Shown: in pieces, positions 47,600 to 55,368 of the stretch | Layout of the letters: the number at the start of each line of letters is the position of its first letter | Position numbering within the stretch: position 1 is the stretch's first letter | Assembly (NCBI GenBank): GCA_947378965.1 | Contig: CANCMG010000010.1 | Location: forward strand, 1 to 62,702 | DNA from: Alcaligenaceae bacterium | Lineage (GTDB): Bacteria; Pseudomonadota; Gammaproteobacteria; Burkholderiales; Burkholderiaceae_B | Reading direction: 5' to 3' | Length of the DNA stretch: 62,702 nucleotides | Made by a program: the position numbers and the translations under genes | Notes under the pieces: model-generated | What the model was told of the DNA's origin: nothing | Seen by the model: only the letters and a program-made list of their open reading frames with translations | Database searches by the model: none

Positions 47600-49228
47600 A
47601 TGCAATCCAGTAGTGCCGCTCTGCCCCACGAACAAGCCGTGCTGCGCTATGCCCTGGAACGCCATGCGCTTGAGCGGCCAGACGCCGTGTTTGCGGCGTT
47701 CGAGGATGAAGCTGACTGGACGTTTCGCAGCACACTGGACAAGGTGCGCAGCACCGCCAATGGCCTGGCCGCGCTCAACGTAGGCCGCGGCGACACGGTG
47801 CTCCTGATGTTGGGCAACAGCGGGTTTGCGTTGCGGGTAATGTTCGCGCTGCACTACCTTGGCGCCATCGCGGTGCCGGTCAATACCGCCTACCTGGGCA
47901 GCCTGTTGCGGCATGTGGTGGAAAATGCCGGCGCCCGGCTGGCGGTGGTCGAGCCGGAACTGCTGGCGCGGCTAGAAGAAGCTGCCGGCCCGGCACTAGC
48001 GACCATCGTGGTGAACGGGACCAATGCGCAGGCACAGCCTGTGACACAAACAGCGACACCATCGGCGAGCCGGGCAATACATCCAGCCAGCGTGCTGACC
48101 ACGCCAGCGCCGACGTCGCTGCCCGACCCCCTGCTGGCGCCGTGGGACACCCAGTTCATCATTTACACCTCGGGCACCACCGGAGCCTCAAAGGGCGTGC
48201 TGGCTTCCTATCGCCATAGCTACACCTCGGTCGGCCCAGTCGGCTGGCCATGCGTGCTGCAACAGGATCGCCAGTTGCTGCACCTGCCGATATTCCATAT
48301 CGGCGGCGCCTTCATCGCCTCGGCGGCACTATGCCGTGGCAGCTCAATCGGCGTCACCGCCACCTTTTCCACCGAGCGCTTCTGGGATTCGATACGGCGA
48401 CTGCAGGTGACATCCGTATTCCTGCTGGGCGTGATGGCCAGCTTCCTGCTCAAGCAAGCGCCGCGGCCGGATGACCGCTCTCATTCGCTGCGCATGGTGT
48501 TCATCGTGCCGTTGGGAGCAATAGGCTCCGATTTCGCCGTGCGCTTCGGGGTCGAAGTCTACACGTTGTTCAACATGACCGAGATCAGCACGCCGCTAAT
48601 CTGTGGCCCGAACCCGTCCAAGCCGCATGTATGCGGCCGTCCGCGTCCCGGTGTGCAATTGCGTCTGGTAGACGAGAACGATATCGAGGTACCGCCCGGC
48701 GCAACCGGCGAGCTGGTGATCCGCACCGACCAGCCCTGGGCCATGAACCATGGCTATCACCGCGACGACGCCGCCACTTCCCGCGCCTGGCGTAATGGCT
48801 GGTTCCATACAGGCGACTGTTTCACGATCGATGCAGACGGCGACTATCTGTTCAAGGACCGGATCAAGGACTGCATCCGTCGGCGCGGCGAGAACATTTC
48901 TTCGCATGAAGTCGAGGCCGAGGTGCTGGCCTTCCCCGCAGTTCGCGAAGTCGCCGCGATTCCGGCGCCGTCCGAATTCAGCGAAGACGAAGTGATGCTG
49001 GTAGTGGCAACTACCGAGGGCCAGCAACTCGACCCGGCAGCGCTGTTCGCTCACCTACAAGCGCGGCTGCCCCACTTCATGCTGCCACGCTACCTGCGGG
49101 TGATGGCCGCCCTGCCCAAGACGCCCACTGCGAAAGTACAGAAGCATTTGCTGCGTAAGCAAGGAGTCACGCCCGATACGCTGGACTTGCATGAACTCGG
49201 CCTGCGCGCGAGGCGTCCCCCCAACTGA
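47600..49228 (+). CDS. AMP-dependent acyl-CoA synthetase/ligase, GC-rich
   Basis: A 542-residue adenylate-forming enzyme that activates a carboxylic acid as CoA thioester. The P-loop-like motif IYTSGTTGASKGVL is at about residues 190-203; later come GWFHTGDCFTIDADGDYLFKDR and the C-terminal lysine block TPTAKVQKH. It most resembles crotonobetaine/carnitine-type CoA ligases (CaiC). Sampled lines are about 65 percent GC, against about 50 percent in the TauD gene before it, with codon use to match. GAGGA precedes the ATG. It looks horizontally acquired together with the next gene. Confidence 0.9.
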   Translation: MQSSSAALPHEQAVLRYALERHALERPDAVFAAFEDEADWTFRSTLDKVRSTANGLAALNVGRGDTVLLMLGNSGFALRVMFALHYLGAIAVPVNTAYLGSLLRHVVENAGARLAVVEPELLARLEEAAGPALATIVVNGTNAQAQPVTQTATPSASRAIHPASVLTTPAPTSLPDPLLAPWDTQFIIYTSGTTGASKGVLASYRHSYTSVGPVGWPCVLQQDRQLLHLPIFHIGGAFIASAALCRGSSIGVTATFSTERFWDSIRRLQVTSVFLLGVMASFLLKQAPRPDDRSHSLRMVFIVPLGAIGSDFAVRFGVEVYTLFNMTEISTPLICGPNPSKPHVCGRPRPGVQLRLVDENDIEVPPGATGELVIRTDQPWAMNHGYHRDDAATSRAWRNGWFHTGDCFTIDADGDYLFKDRIKDCIRRRGENISSHEVEAEVLAFPAVREVAAIPAPSEFSEDEVMLVVATTEGQQLDPAALFAHLQARLPHFMLPRYLRVMAALPKTPTAKVQKHLLRKQGVTPDTLDLHELGLRARRPPN

Positions 49229-49355
49229 CCAACGTGCGCGACAAGCCCCGTTTCTTTAGGGCGGAGAAGAGATCAAGCCAACAGCTACGAACCGATCGCA
49301 ACCCTTACCAACCTGTAGCAACCGACAGCATCCCACACCACCCACAAGAGAACGT

Positions 49356-49973
49356 ATGCAAAAGAAAACCCCGGTACGCGTCTACACCGACTACAAAAGT
49401 CCGTATGCCTTCGTCGCCAAGGATCGCACCTATGCGCTGGCCGAGGAATACCAGCTGGAGCTGGACTGGTATCCGTACACACTGCGGATACAGGATTATC
49501 TCGGCACACTAGAAACTCGCAACGCTCATCAGTGGCGTCGGGTGCGCTACAGCTACATGGATGCGCGTCGTCTGGCCAACGCCCAGGGCCTGGTACTGAA
49601 AGGCCCGGAGCGGGTCTATAACGGCTACTACGCCAATGCCGGTTTGTTGTTCGCCAAGCAGAACGGCCTGTTCCGTATCTACAACGACACCGTGTTCGTG
49701 CGCTTCTGGAAACGCGAGCTGGACATCGATTCGCTGGCGGCGATGAAGGGGCTGATTGCCGACATAGGCGGCGATCCTGCCGCCTATGAAGCCTGGGTCG
49801 AAGGGCCGGGTCGCAACGAGCATGACCGAGTGATCGACGAAGCCGAGGCGATGGGCGTGTTTGGCGTACCGATGTTCGTGCTCGACGGCGAGTTATTCTG
49901 GGGTGGCGACCGCATCGACATGCTGCTCGAAAGACTCAGCAAGCGCCGTGTGGGGGAACAGCCGATGGCGTGA
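49356..49973 (+). CDS. DsbA-family / 2-hydroxychromene-2-carboxylate isomerase-like protein
   Basis: A 205-residue thioredoxin-fold protein of the kappa-class GST/HCCA isomerase family. The N-terminal VYTDYKSPYAFVA carries the serine (KSPY) that replaces the CxxC of DsbA, and the C-terminal GVFGVPMFVLDGELFWGGDRID is the family hallmark. Relatives isomerise a naphthalene-degradation intermediate with glutathione. Base composition is GC-rich like the ligase before it, so the two probably arrived as a unit. Confidence 0.87.
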   Translation: MQKKTPVRVYTDYKSPYAFVAKDRTYALAEEYQLELDWYPYTLRIQDYLGTLETRNAHQWRRVRYSYMDARRLANAQGLVLKGPERVYNGYYANAGLLFAKQNGLFRIYNDTVFVRFWKRELDIDSLAAMKGLIADIGGDPAAYEAWVEGPGRNEHDRVIDEAEAMGVFGVPMFVLDGELFWGGDRIDMLLERLSKRRVGEQPMA

Positions 49974-50020
49974 CGCAAAACCATATATGCCTTAACCAAC
50001 CCGCTGCAACACTTACAGAA

Positions 50021-51190
50021 TTAAGGCGTGTTAGCCCGTAGTATGTCCTCGGCCTGCACTCGCGTTACCCACGCTTTTTCGACAAAACTGTCAGTCACCC
50101 CATAGACCCCGTGGCCGACTCGCATGAGTAAGTTGGCTGAGGTCATCAAATTAATGACCCCCTGAACATCTCCGGAGGTAACTTCTCGACCGAGTTGCGC
50201 AGAAAACTCCCTCAATGTTGGCCCCGTAAAACTGCCTTTGACATTTCCGCCGATAGTGCAAATACGAGAAAAGACGGCTTCTGCAAGAGAGCCTAATGCT
50301 TCTATCTTTTGAATTTCAACATCCGCTGCGGCCGTGCCAAAAGCCTCTGCAATGGTCGGGAGATGCTCGTCAGCGAGGGCGCCTTGCGGCAACTGACGAC
50401 AAACGTTTAGTGCCTTTAACAACTCTTCGGGTCGGCTCCCCATTTGCTTGAACGCCGCTTCAGCGACAGATAATGAGGGGGTTTTAGAGCCTAACGTCGA
50501 CCTGACTTGCTGCAAGATATATTCAACAAAGTCTTGTCCGAGCACTGGAAACTCATGCGTGACCGCGCCATTGAACGCCTGATTGCCTTTGACCGCGAGC
50601 TCTTGGACTCGCGCTCGATGCGAACCTGTCCCGACAAAAAGAAAGTAGCCGGGGGTGCCCTTGCGTGTGTTTACCGCATCTCGGGTTGCCTTCAGCGCAT
50701 GAAGCAAGTGATCACCTTCGGAAGTACCCATCGCATGCTGCACTTCGTCGATGATAAGCACCACATCTGTGTTGGCTTGATCAACAAGCTCCGTGAACGC
50801 TTGGGCAAGGCTTACACCACCATCTTTACCTACGTCCGCGAGCTGAAAACTAAATTTTAGACTTGCGCCACCCACGCTGAGGCTCGAAACCCGCTTGAGC
50901 TTTTGGAGAATTCCTGAACCAGGAGTTTGCAGTTCGATCAAAGACTTGCGAATTGCGTCGTGAACTAAATCTGCCGGGTTAGTTTGCGGCTGGCTCCAAA
51001 GGTCGACATAAATAACGACGGCACCTCTATTTTCCAAAGCAGGTATGAGATCGCTCGCGAGAAATGTGGTTTTGCCCACTCGCCGTGGCCCAGAAAGAAA
51101 TAACCCCGACCGCAACGAGGTGTCGAGATACGAAGGATTCAGCAATTGCTGGGCCATTTCGTCAGCGAGAGCGGTACGATGGAAGGTCAT
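50021..51190 (-). CDS. Orphan AAA-type ATPase with C-terminal winged-helix-like domain
   Basis: A 389-residue ATPase of the AAA_16/ORC-like type. Walker A GPRRVGKTTFL is at about residues 34-44, Walker B VVLIIDEVQHAMG at about 141-153, and a sensor-like FVGTGSHRARVQ follows. The C-terminal 80 residues (REFSAQLGREVTSGDVQGVINLMTSANLLMRVG) look like a winged helix. Such proteins occur in mobile or defence contexts, but no partner gene is visible. The ATG lacks a Shine-Dalgarno; the upstream region carries nested palindromes. It opposes its neighbours on both sides. Confidence 0.8.
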   Translation of the reverse strand: MTFHRTALADEMAQQLLNPSYLDTSLRSGLFLSGPRRVGKTTFLASDLIPALENRGAVVIYVDLWSQPQTNPADLVHDAIRKSLIELQTPGSGILQKLKRVSSLSVGGASLKFSFQLADVGKDGGVSLAQAFTELVDQANTDVVLIIDEVQHAMGTSEGDHLLHALKATRDAVNTRKGTPGYFLFVGTGSHRARVQELAVKGNQAFNGAVTHEFPVLGQDFVEYILQQVRSTLGSKTPSLSVAEAAFKQMGSRPEELLKALNVCRQLPQGALADEHLPTIAEAFGTAAADVEIQKIEALGSLAEAVFSRICTIGGNVKGSFTGPTLREFSAQLGREVTSGDVQGVINLMTSANLLMRVGHGVYGVTDSFVEKAWVTRVQAEDILRANTP

Positions 51191-51193
51191 TTT

Positions 51194-51247
51194 TTACATA
51201 CTTTTATGTAATAGTCATAATTATGACGTTTACATAATTTTTTGTAA
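51194..51247 (-). promoter_or_regulatory. Nested inverted repeats upstream of the AAA ATPase
   Basis: TTATGTAA (51204-51211) and TTACATAA (51230-51237) form an inverted repeat enclosing the perfect palindrome GTCATAATTATGAC (51214-51227). TTACAT also occurs at 51194-51199, pairing with ATGTAA at 51206-51211, and TTTGTAAAG lies at 51241. The cluster directly precedes the ATPase ATG and probably is its promoter-operator. The remaining gap to 51496 shows no recognisable gene besides the VOC leader. Confidence 0.65.
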
Positions 51248-51484
51248 AGTAGAAACACGTGAGGCGTGCTTACAAACAACGTGCCACCATCGCCGATGCC
51301 AAGCCGTATCAAACTTCAGTCAAGCGAGTGCAGCTTCGACAAGAATCGGCTTACGAAGGAGAGTCAGAACAATCTTGCCCGCTAATGTTGTGTTCAGTGT
51401 CAGGTGATGATTTGCATCGCAAACCGACCTCATGGAGGCAGTTTCGGCTCAACACCAACATGTTATAAACATTTCAAACATAAC

Positions 51485-51531
51485 AGGAGCGCAGACATGA
51501 CTCGCATCAACCACATCGCCATTAAAGTCGA
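51485..51531. repeat. 47-bp direct repeat, intact copy (partner at 45221-45267)
   Basis: This copy spans the ribosome-binding site AGGAGC and the first 12 codons of the VOC gene. Its partner at 45221-45267 differs at one base. The two bracket about 6.2 kb that holds Bug receptor 3, the dioxygenase, ligase, isomerase and ATPase. Confidence 0.9.
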
Positions 51532-51892
51532 CGATCTTCAGGCGGCGACTGATCTTTATGAAAACGTCTTTGGCTTAAAGTACGTCTCTACCGTTCAGTC
51601 GGTTGGCCACATCTCTCGCCATCTTAGCGACGGCGTGATGTATCTGACGCTGCTGAAATACGAAAGTGAAGAGTCACCTGAAGCCACTATTGCGGGTGCA
51701 GGCCCTTGTATTCACCACTTTGGTTTAGAAGTCGAAGATCCTGCCAAATACGAAGCCATGCTCAAGAGCTTTCCTGGCATCGAAATTATCAGCGGCACAG
51801 CCGCAAAATTGCCGGTTAAGTTTCGTACCAAGGACGGCATTGTTGGTGAGCTTCTTGAAGCCGACACCATCGCTAAAGCCGGGAACAAATAA
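51497..51892 (+). CDS. VOC/glyoxalase-family protein
   Basis: A 131-residue vicinal-oxygen-chelate protein starting MTRINHIAIKVDDLQAATDLY, the standard beta-alpha-beta module with the first metal histidine (NHIAIKV). The second half has GAGPCIHHFGLEVEDPAKYEAM, and a glutamate near the C-terminus (GELLEAD) completes the likely metal site. Relatives include methylmalonyl-CoA epimerase and glyoxalase. AGGAGC precedes the ATG. It is followed 5 bases later by a Bug receptor; a scar of the same pair lies after MmgE/PrpD (1), so the original operon probably ran through both. Confidence 0.85.
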   Translation: MTRINHIAIKVDDLQAATDLYENVFGLKYVSTVQSVGHISRHLSDGVMYLTLLKYESEESPEATIAGAGPCIHHFGLEVEDPAKYEAMLKSFPGIEIISGTAAKLPVKFRTKDGIVGELLEADTIAKAGNK

Positions 51893-51897
51893 AAATA

Positions 51898-52881
51898 ATG
51901 GTCGCCGCTCAATCACAAAAAAAATGGGTAGCACTCGCTCTCGCCTTGATGTGTATTGGCGTTTCGGTTCCCACTGCAGCGCAAACTTTTCCGTCAAAAC
52001 CGGTGCGTATCATCGTCGCGTTTCCAGCGGGTGGTGGCGTCGATATGGTGGCACGGTTGCTTGCCTCAAAACTGAGTGAAAAGTGGGCGCAACCGGTTTA
52101 CGTCGAGAATAAAAGCGGGGCAAGCGGCTACATCGGCACAAATCTCGTCGCAACATCGCCCCCAGATGGCTACAACGTGACAATTAGTGTCCCTAACACG
52201 TTTACGATTGGGCCTCATCTCATCACCCCGCCCTATGATGCGCTGAAAGACTTCACCCCCATCACAATGATCATTACGTTTCCAAACGTCCTGGTGATTG
52301 GTCCGAAGGTCCAAGCAAGGTCGATGAGCGATTTGGTGACGCTTGAGAAAAGCAAGCCTGGCTCACTGAACTTTGCCTCGTCTGGGATCGGATCGACGCA
52401 GCATCTCGCGGGCGAGATGTTTAACTTGGCAGCCAGCATGCGTGTCACACATGTGCCCTATAAAGGCAGCGCTGGCGCGATGCTCGATCTGATTGGCGGC
52501 TCGGTGGCGTACAGTTTTGACACCACGACTGGCACGCTACCGCACATTAAGGCTGAAAAACTTCGACCCATTGCCGTGGCGGCAGCGTCAAGAATCGCTG
52601 CCCTCCCCGACGTGCCCACCACAGCAGAACAGGGGTTTCCCTCGGTCGTCATGAGCACTTGGTATGGGCTATCCGGCCCGGCGGGCATGCCCCCCGAGGT
52701 CACTCAAAAATGGCGTGATGATGTCGCAGCGGTGTTAGCGCTTTCGGATGTTCAGGATAAGTTTTCTCAAGTTGCAGGCGTGGCCGTTGCCGATCAACCG
52801 GCACAATTTGGTCAATATCTGGCAGACGAATACAAAAAAATGGGTGCGCTCATTAAGACTGCTGATGTGAAAGCCGACTGA
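51898..52881 (+). CDS. Bug/TctC-family periplasmic receptor (4)
   Basis: 327 residues, with a signal peptide ending PTAAQ (about residue 30) and the motifs VRIIVAFPAGGGVDMVARLLA and GASGYIGTNLVATSPPDGYN. The aspartate of the ligand loop is present (VDM). It forms a pair with the VOC gene 5 bases before it; the last 25 bases of the coding region are duplicated in the scar at 45271-45295. A second receptor follows 70 bases downstream. Confidence 0.9.
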   Translation: MVAAQSQKKWVALALALMCIGVSVPTAAQTFPSKPVRIIVAFPAGGGVDMVARLLASKLSEKWAQPVYVENKSGASGYIGTNLVATSPPDGYNVTISVPNTFTIGPHLITPPYDALKDFTPITMIITFPNVLVIGPKVQARSMSDLVTLEKSKPGSLNFASSGIGSTQHLAGEMFNLAASMRVTHVPYKGSAGAMLDLIGGSVAYSFDTTTGTLPHIKAEKLRPIAVAAASRIAALPDVPTTAEQGFPSVVMSTWYGLSGPAGMPPEVTQKWRDDVAAVLALSDVQDKFSQVAGVAVADQPAQFGQYLADEYKKMGALIKTADVKAD

Positions 52882-52950
52882 ACAAAATTATCCAAGTAAA
52901 GTCAGTGACGAACAGTTCTCGTTTTTAGCCGCACCTCCCTGGAGTACGTA

Positions 52951-53919
52951 ATGACAGTCATGCAACAAATAGGCGGCGTACTGGTCTCCCTCAGTGTCGC
53001 TTTAGTGAGTGGAACGGCCTTTGCACAAAAATTTCCTGAGAAGCCCGTTAAGATCATCGTCCCCTTTGCGCCTGGCGGCGGCGCCGATATGCTGGCACGT
53101 ACGTTGACAGCTGGACTGACTGAAACGTGGGGGCAACCGGTCGTAGTGGAAAATCGTGCGGGCGCAAGTGGAAACATCGGCGCAGAGGCAGTGGCGCGGG
53201 CAGAACCTGACGGCCATATCCTGCTCTTGACGAGCAGCGCATTCGTCATCAATCCGGGCATGTCAAGCAATCTTCCTTTTAATGTTGAAAAGGACTTCAC
53301 GCCCATCACGCTGGCTGCAGAACTGCCAAACGTTCTAATCGTTCACCCCAGCGTTCAGGCCAAGACGGTTAAAGAGCTCGAGGCCTTGATACGTGCCAAT
53401 ACTACACAGATCAGCTATGCATCCCCCGGCAACGGGACAGGCGGTCATTTGGCGGCAGAACTATTTAAGCAGTCGGCTGGTGTTGAAATTACCCACGTAC
53501 CCTACAAGGGTGGCGGCGCCCTCATTGCCGACTTATTAGCGGGCCATGTTCAAATGACCTTTGCGACCTTGCCGTCTGTGATCGCGTATATCAATGCCGA
53601 TAAATTTCGAGCGCTTGCCTTGACGACAAGTCAACGTGGCTTTATTGCGGCGCCCACTATGATTGAGTCGGGATACGCAGGGTTTGATATTTCTACCTGG
53701 CTGGGTTTTTTAGGACCTGCAAACATGTCGCCCGCCTTGGTTCAAAAAATCTACGATGATATTCAAAAGTTGATGCGCTCAGACGCTATGGCAGAAAAGC
53801 TTAAACAACAAGGCATGCTAGAGGTTGGATTATCACCGGTAGAGTTTAGAAAAAAAATCACGAAAGATGTGGATATGTATAAAAATATTATTCAGAAGTC
53901 TGGTTTAAAAGCGGGCTAA
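52951..53919 (+). CDS. Bug/TctC-family periplasmic receptor (5)
   Basis: 322 residues; signal peptide ends TAFAQ (about residue 28), then VKIIVPFAPGGGADMLARTLT and NRAGASGNIGAEAVARAEPDGHI. It is paralogous to the receptor before it (shared ADM/VDM loop and segment order) but clearly diverged. GGAGTACGTA precedes the ATG. The sulfurtransferase starts 2 bases after its stop, so the two are co-transcribed. Confidence 0.9.
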   Translation: MTVMQQIGGVLVSLSVALVSGTAFAQKFPEKPVKIIVPFAPGGGADMLARTLTAGLTETWGQPVVVENRAGASGNIGAEAVARAEPDGHILLLTSSAFVINPGMSSNLPFNVEKDFTPITLAAELPNVLIVHPSVQAKTVKELEALIRANTTQISYASPGNGTGGHLAAELFKQSAGVEITHVPYKGGGALIADLLAGHVQMTFATLPSVIAYINADKFRALALTTSQRGFIAAPTMIESGYAGFDISTWLGFLGPANMSPALVQKIYDDIQKLMRSDAMAEKLKQQGMLEVGLSPVEFRKKITKDVDMYKNIIQKSGLKAG

Positions 53920-53921
53920 AC

Positions 53922-54782
53922 ATGTCTTTCACCAACATTGTCACGCCAGAATGGCTCTCTGAGCACCTCACTGATCCTACGATCAAAATCCTGGATTGCA
54001 CCACTTACATGTTCGCCCAACCCGTTGGGCCTTCAAAAATTGAGAGTGGTCGTGATCAATATCTGAAGGGGCATATTCCTGGTGCGCAGCACGTGTGTAT
54101 GGAGCAAGATTTTTCTGAGCCTGGTGCGCGCTTTGCCTTTACCGTACCCAGCCCCGACAACTTTAATCGCTTGATGCAACGCCTTGGCATCCATCACGAC
54201 GATCACGTGGTGCTGTACGGACATCAGCAATTGTCTGTGGTAACGCGGATTTGGTTTGTGCTGCACGCGATGGGTCATCAAAACATTTCGATTCTGAATG
54301 GTGGGCTGGCACTGTGGGTGCAGTCTGGCCTGGCCTTGAGCACTGCACTGCCCACCGTCGAGGTAAGTGATTACAGAGCCGCGCCAAAAGTCGAACGCTT
54401 AGCAGATATACACAAGGTCAGTGAGGCGATCACTGATCCTAAAAAAGTGCTCTTGAACGCACTAAAAAAAGAACAGTTTTTAGGAACAGGCGGTGCCCAC
54501 TATGGCCGCCCTGGGCGCATACCAAACAGCCGCAGTTGGCCTGCTACCGACCTTTACGACCCACAGACGGGCCAGTTCAAAAGCCTGGAAGAGATGACTG
54601 CTCTGCTGAAGCAACTTGATCTGCAAGCCGGGCAGCAGGTGATTAATTACTGCGGAGGAGGCATTGCCGCCACAACAACTGCTTTTGTTCTAGAAACGTT
54701 AGGCTTTACGAACTGGTCTGTGTACGACAACTCGATGAACGAGTGGGCCAACACACCAGACAAGCCGCTACATACTGGCTAA
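53922..54782 (+). CDS. Thiosulfate/3-mercaptopyruvate sulfurtransferase (tandem rhodanese)
   Basis: A two-domain rhodanese of 286 residues. The inactive first domain covers about residues 1-140 (FTNIVTPEWLSEHL, HIPGAQHV) and the second carries the catalytic cysteine in NYCGGGIAATTTAF (about residues 242-255). The active-site loop CGGGIAA resembles thiosulfate rather than mercaptopyruvate enzymes. No signal peptide is seen. It follows Bug receptor 5 by 2 bases, an unusual partner that may hint at a sulfur-containing substrate. Confidence 0.88.
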   Translation: MSFTNIVTPEWLSEHLTDPTIKILDCTTYMFAQPVGPSKIESGRDQYLKGHIPGAQHVCMEQDFSEPGARFAFTVPSPDNFNRLMQRLGIHHDDHVVLYGHQQLSVVTRIWFVLHAMGHQNISILNGGLALWVQSGLALSTALPTVEVSDYRAAPKVERLADIHKVSEAITDPKKVLLNALKKEQFLGTGGAHYGRPGRIPNSRSWPATDLYDPQTGQFKSLEEMTALLKQLDLQAGQQVINYCGGGIAATTTAFVLETLGFTNWSVYDNSMNEWANTPDKPLHTG

Positions 54783-54836
54783 TCGACTCAGCCGTTTTTT
54801 GCAAACGTTACCGCTTGTGAATTTAGAGCGTGGTAC

Positions 54837-55244
54837 CTATTTAGCATCCTTGCCACCCACCAACCGAAGTGCCGTCGGGCCAAGCAGTTTAGAAATACGC
54901 TGGCGATGTTTCGCAAAAAAACGATAGCCTAGGGCCAGCAATGGGGCGAGTGTCTTACGCGACATCACCCAAGCTAACCGAGGCAGCCCTGCACGCCGAT
55001 AGGCCTCACCAAATACTGCAGGCCCTTTGATGATGACGCCGTTATCAAACTGCCCAACCATTTCAGCGAGCGCTTGCGCACAGCTTACGCCCACAGCTCG
55101 TTCATCGTAATGATCAGAATTGATATCAACAAACGCAAGCAAACCAGCTTGATTTCGACGTGACAAAAATACGATCTCTGCCTGACATAGGGGGCACTTA
55201 CCGTCAAAAAACAAAGTGAGTCTGGGCAAATCCGTGGTTTTCAA
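54837..55244 (-). CDS. DCC-family thiol-disulfide oxidoreductase-like protein (DUF393)
   Basis: A 135-residue protein with the family-defining N-terminal motif FFDGKCPLCQAEIVFL (about residues 13-28), where CPLC is the thioredoxin-like dithiol, followed by AFVDINSDHYD and a basic C-terminal region (LLALGYRFFAKHRQRISKLLG). Its biochemical role is not established. It is convergent with the rhodanese gene and separated from the amidase by about 120 bases. Confidence 0.88.
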   Translation of the reverse strand: MKTTDLPRLTLFFDGKCPLCQAEIVFLSRRNQAGLLAFVDINSDHYDERAVGVSCAQALAEMVGQFDNGVIIKGPAVFGEAYRRAGLPRLAWVMSRKTLAPLLALGYRFFAKHRQRISKLLGPTALRLVGGKDAK

Positions 55245-55368
55245 AAATGTTCCTTTATTAATAAATAAGCTAGCGAACTCAGAACAAACTTAACAAATAA
55301 GCTCGCGAACTCGGAACAAACCGCCGATCGGTTCCAGTGATTAACCTAGAGCTCGATGACACAGCGGC

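Noticed and set aside
45221-51531. 47-bp direct repeats as attachment sites of an integrated element
   Set aside because: No integrase or tRNA is present, and the left copy is fused to the end of the Bug gene, which fits duplication and deletion better.
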